Source: Fidelibacterota bacterium 46_43 (GTDB lineage Bacteria; Fidelibacterota; Fidelibacteria; Fidelibacterales; Fidelibacteraceae). From it: 8,443 bases of DNA. Made by a program: the position numbers and the translations under genes. Positions 6,906-8,443 of this stretch are shown here, piece after piece (positions within the stretch are counted from its first letter, which is position 1; the number at the start of each line of letters is the position of its first letter). The stretch lies in contig LGGY01000212.1 in the NCBI GenBank assembly GCA_001509335.1, positions 1 to 8,443 on the forward strand, in the 5' to 3' direction. The notes beneath the pieces were generated by a model that saw only the letters and a list, made by a program, of their open reading frames with translations, was not told where the DNA came from and did no database searches.

Positions 6906-8049
6906 GAGAAGATCCTTTATGAATGATGGAATCGATTCCTTTCCGGATGCGTCGGATACCTTCAGCGAAAGTATCGGGGTGTCCTCCGTAGCTCAGGCGC
7001 ATATACCCTTTGGAATAATCACCAAAAGCTTTTCCCGGGACGGTTAGGATATCAAAATGATCTTTCAGATAGAAGGCAAAATCCACTTCGTCCATCGTCT
7101 TCAGCACCGCTTCAGGAATTTTAACCAATACATAAAAAGAACCGAGGGTTGGAACATACTCAAGTTTATTTTCCTTCAGGGCTTCCGTGATAATCTTTCT
7201 GTTTTGAATGACCCTGTTTTGGTTGTCTTTCAGCCATTTTTGATAATCGTAGTCGGGAAATCTGCTGACAATCAACTGGGAGATGGTGGGTGCAATGGCA
7301 ACCATGGCCTGATGGGCGGCAAATATCTGATTCAATACGGAATGGCGTGTAAATGCCCATCCAAGGCGCAGACCTGGTAATCCAAAACACTTTGTCAGAG
7401 AACTGACGATAATGGTTCTTTCACCTACTGTTTCCCAATTATGGCAAACCGGTTTTTCCACATTGCCGAAAAAACGGTAAACTTCATCCACCAGTAGGAA
7501 GGCATCGAATTCATCACAAACTGCTTCAACCTGGCGGATATCCTCTTCTGTCATCATGAGTCCCGAAGGATTGGCCGGGGTGTTGAGAATTACCAGGGCT
7601 GTGTTTTTGCTGATATGTTCACGGATACTTTCGGCGACGCTCCCTTTACAAAAGGGTGGAATCGGATAGGTTTTCATATCCATCCCCATCATTTTACTGA
7701 TTGTGGGATAGGTGAGAAAATATGGGGAAGGTATGAGCAATTCATTTTTTTCCCCCGCCCAATAGAGTTTGGCTCCGCCGATACCGGCACTGAGGCCTTC
7801 TTCCGCACCACACACAATACAAACATTTTCAAAATTTCCGGGATACTCATTAATGGTTACAACCGCTTTTCTGGCTTCGTCGGTTCCGGCAGTAGGTGAA
7901 TAAGCAAAATTATTAATCACATCCCGGCTGATAAGAGAATGAAACCACTCCGGCATATCAAAAATCGGTTCGCCCAAGGCCAAGTTGATACTCCCGGCAG
8001 GGGCACCATCAAATATTTGACGAATTAAAGACTTCTGAACTAATGACAT
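6898..8049 (-). CDS. Class I/II pyridoxal-phosphate-dependent aminotransferase
   Basis: A 383-residue fold-type I aminotransferase of the AspC/class I-II group, cytoplasmic. Visible hallmarks are LALGEP near the N-terminus (23-28), NTPANPSG (156-163, the NPxNPxG loop whose Asn contacts the cofactor ring), VDEVY (187-191, with the Asp that pairs with the pyridine nitrogen and the Tyr), SSLTK (216-220, with Lys220 as the Schiff-base lysine), LPGLRLGW (224-231) and RLSYGG (351-356), whose Arg351 normally binds the substrate alpha-carboxylate. All key residues are present, so it should be active; the amino donor and acceptor cannot be told from sequence alone. The ATG at 8049 has AAAGG 6 bases upstream (8056-8060). 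It begins 15 bases after the small upstream gene and its end overlaps gcvT by 8 bases, placing it in the same transcription unit. A link to glycine or one-carbon metabolism is only suggested by that neighbour. Confidence 0.93.
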   Translation of the reverse strand: MSLVQKSLIRQIFDGAPAGSINLALGEPIFDMPEWFHSLISRDVINNFAYSPTAGTDEARKAVVTINEYPGNFENVCIVCGAEEGLSAGIGGAKLYWAGEKNELLIPSPYFLTYPTISKMMGMDMKTYPIPPFCKGSVAESIREHISKNTALVILNTPANPSGLMMTEEDIRQVEAVCDEFDAFLLVDEVYRFFGNVEKPVCHNWETVGERTIIVSSLTKCFGLPGLRLGWAFTRHSVLNQIFAAHQAMVAIAPTISQLIVSRFPDYDYQKWLKDNQNRVIQNRKIITEALKENKLEYVPTLGSFYVLVKIPEAVLKTMDEVDFAFYLKDHFDILTVPGKAFGDYSKGYMRLSYGGHPDTFAEGIRRIRKGIDSIIHKGSSHE

Positions 8050-8064
8050 GGCTTGCCTTTCGTA

Positions 8065-8442
8065 TTATCCTTTGCGTTTTTCAATCCGTTCGATAATTAT
8101 CTGATCCTCATCGGTATCTTCTTCTTTTGATTCAGATGAAATTTCGACAGATTCCTCAGCTTTTTCTTGCGGCATTTCGGATTTCTTCCACTCAGATATT
8201 TTTTCGCTTTTTTGCTTTATATCAGGTAGAGTTTCAAAATATTGGGTATCTTTTTTTTCAATATCTTCCAGAATTTTCCGGACATCCTTGTCAAAATCAT
8301 CCAGTGTTTTTTCAATCCGCTTGTACAGAATATTAAACATTTTTTCACCATAGGATGATTTGACTGTATCCAGCATATCGTTCAACACGGCTCCCAGATC
8401 CCGGGGTGCTTTATCCTCAATCTTCCGGTTTGGTATATCCAT
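8065..8442 (-). CDS. Small charged coiled-coil protein of unknown function (start at window edge)
   Basis: I do not recognise this 125-residue protein. Read from an ATG at 8442-8440, only one base from the window edge, it begins MDIPNRKIEDKAPRDL; since no upstream sequence is visible, the gene could start further out. Residues about 14-64 look helical and amphipathic (AVLNDMLDTVKSSYGEK, then RIEKTLDDFDKDVRKILEDIEKK), consistent with a coiled coil. The second half is low-complexity and very rich in Glu, Lys, Ser and Asp, ending in a mixed-charge IIIERIEKRKG. There is no signal peptide or membrane segment, so it is probably cytoplasmic. It ends in TAA 15 bases before the aminotransferase start and is probably in the same operon. 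The tight spacing, the Shine-Dalgarno after it and the absence of any better frame support it as a real gene. Confidence 0.7.
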   Translation of the reverse strand: MDIPNRKIEDKAPRDLGAVLNDMLDTVKSSYGEKMFNILYKRIEKTLDDFDKDVRKILEDIEKKDTQYFETLPDIKQKSEKISEWKKSEMPQEKAEESVEISSESKEEDTDEDQIIIERIEKRKG

Positions 8443-8443
8443 T

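Overview
The window looks like bacterial chromosome from a member of the Fibrobacteres-Chlorobi-Bacteroidetes (FCB) assemblage or a related candidate phylum such as Marinimicrobia, Calditrichaeota or Ignavibacteria. The main clue is a C-terminal type IX secretion (Por) sorting domain with the YPNPFNP signature on the large secreted protein. That motif style is common in these groups, but the exact phylum is an inference. Coding density is very high, there is no intergenic stretch longer than about 15 bases, and no RNA gene, mobile element or CRISPR array is visible.

Layout: bases 1-2697 on the + strand hold the 3' part of a large exported GH57-type glycoside hydrolase with a starch-binding-like module and a type IX sorting domain; its 5' end lies outside the window. 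Everything else is on the - strand and reads as one tightly packed, probably co-transcribed row. In transcription order, from the right edge leftwards, it holds: a small charged coiled-coil protein of unknown function (8442-8065); a class I/II PLP-dependent aminotransferase (8049-6898); gcvT, the glycine-cleavage T protein (6905-5805, overlapping the aminotransferase by 8 bases); an FtsK/SpoIIIE DNA translocase locus (5799-3551); and an SMP-30/gluconolactonase-like lipoprotein (3576-2698, overlapping the ftsK end by 26 bases). The lipoprotein gene and the hydrolase gene converge with their stop codons directly abutting (TAA at 2695-2697, TGA complement at 2698-2700).

The most striking observation is that ftsK is broken in this sequence. 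The N-terminal part (membrane domain, Lys/Glu-rich linker, alpha domain) runs into the wrong frame at about 4570-4579. The C-terminal part (rest of the RecA-like motor plus the gamma winged helix) resumes in another frame directly at the Lys-Ser of the Walker A loop. The roughly 40 residues that normally lie between, including nearly all of Walker A, are absent. This is a deletion with a frameshift, not a simple frameshift. Since FtsK is normally important for chromosome segregation, an assembly or sequencing error has to be weighed against a real lesion.

Functionally the row mixes housekeeping jobs (amino-acid/one-carbon metabolism, chromosome translocation) with an envelope lipoprotein, and I see no pathway that unites them. 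No convincing previously undescribed system was found; the broken translocase and the exported GH57 protein are the parts worth following up.
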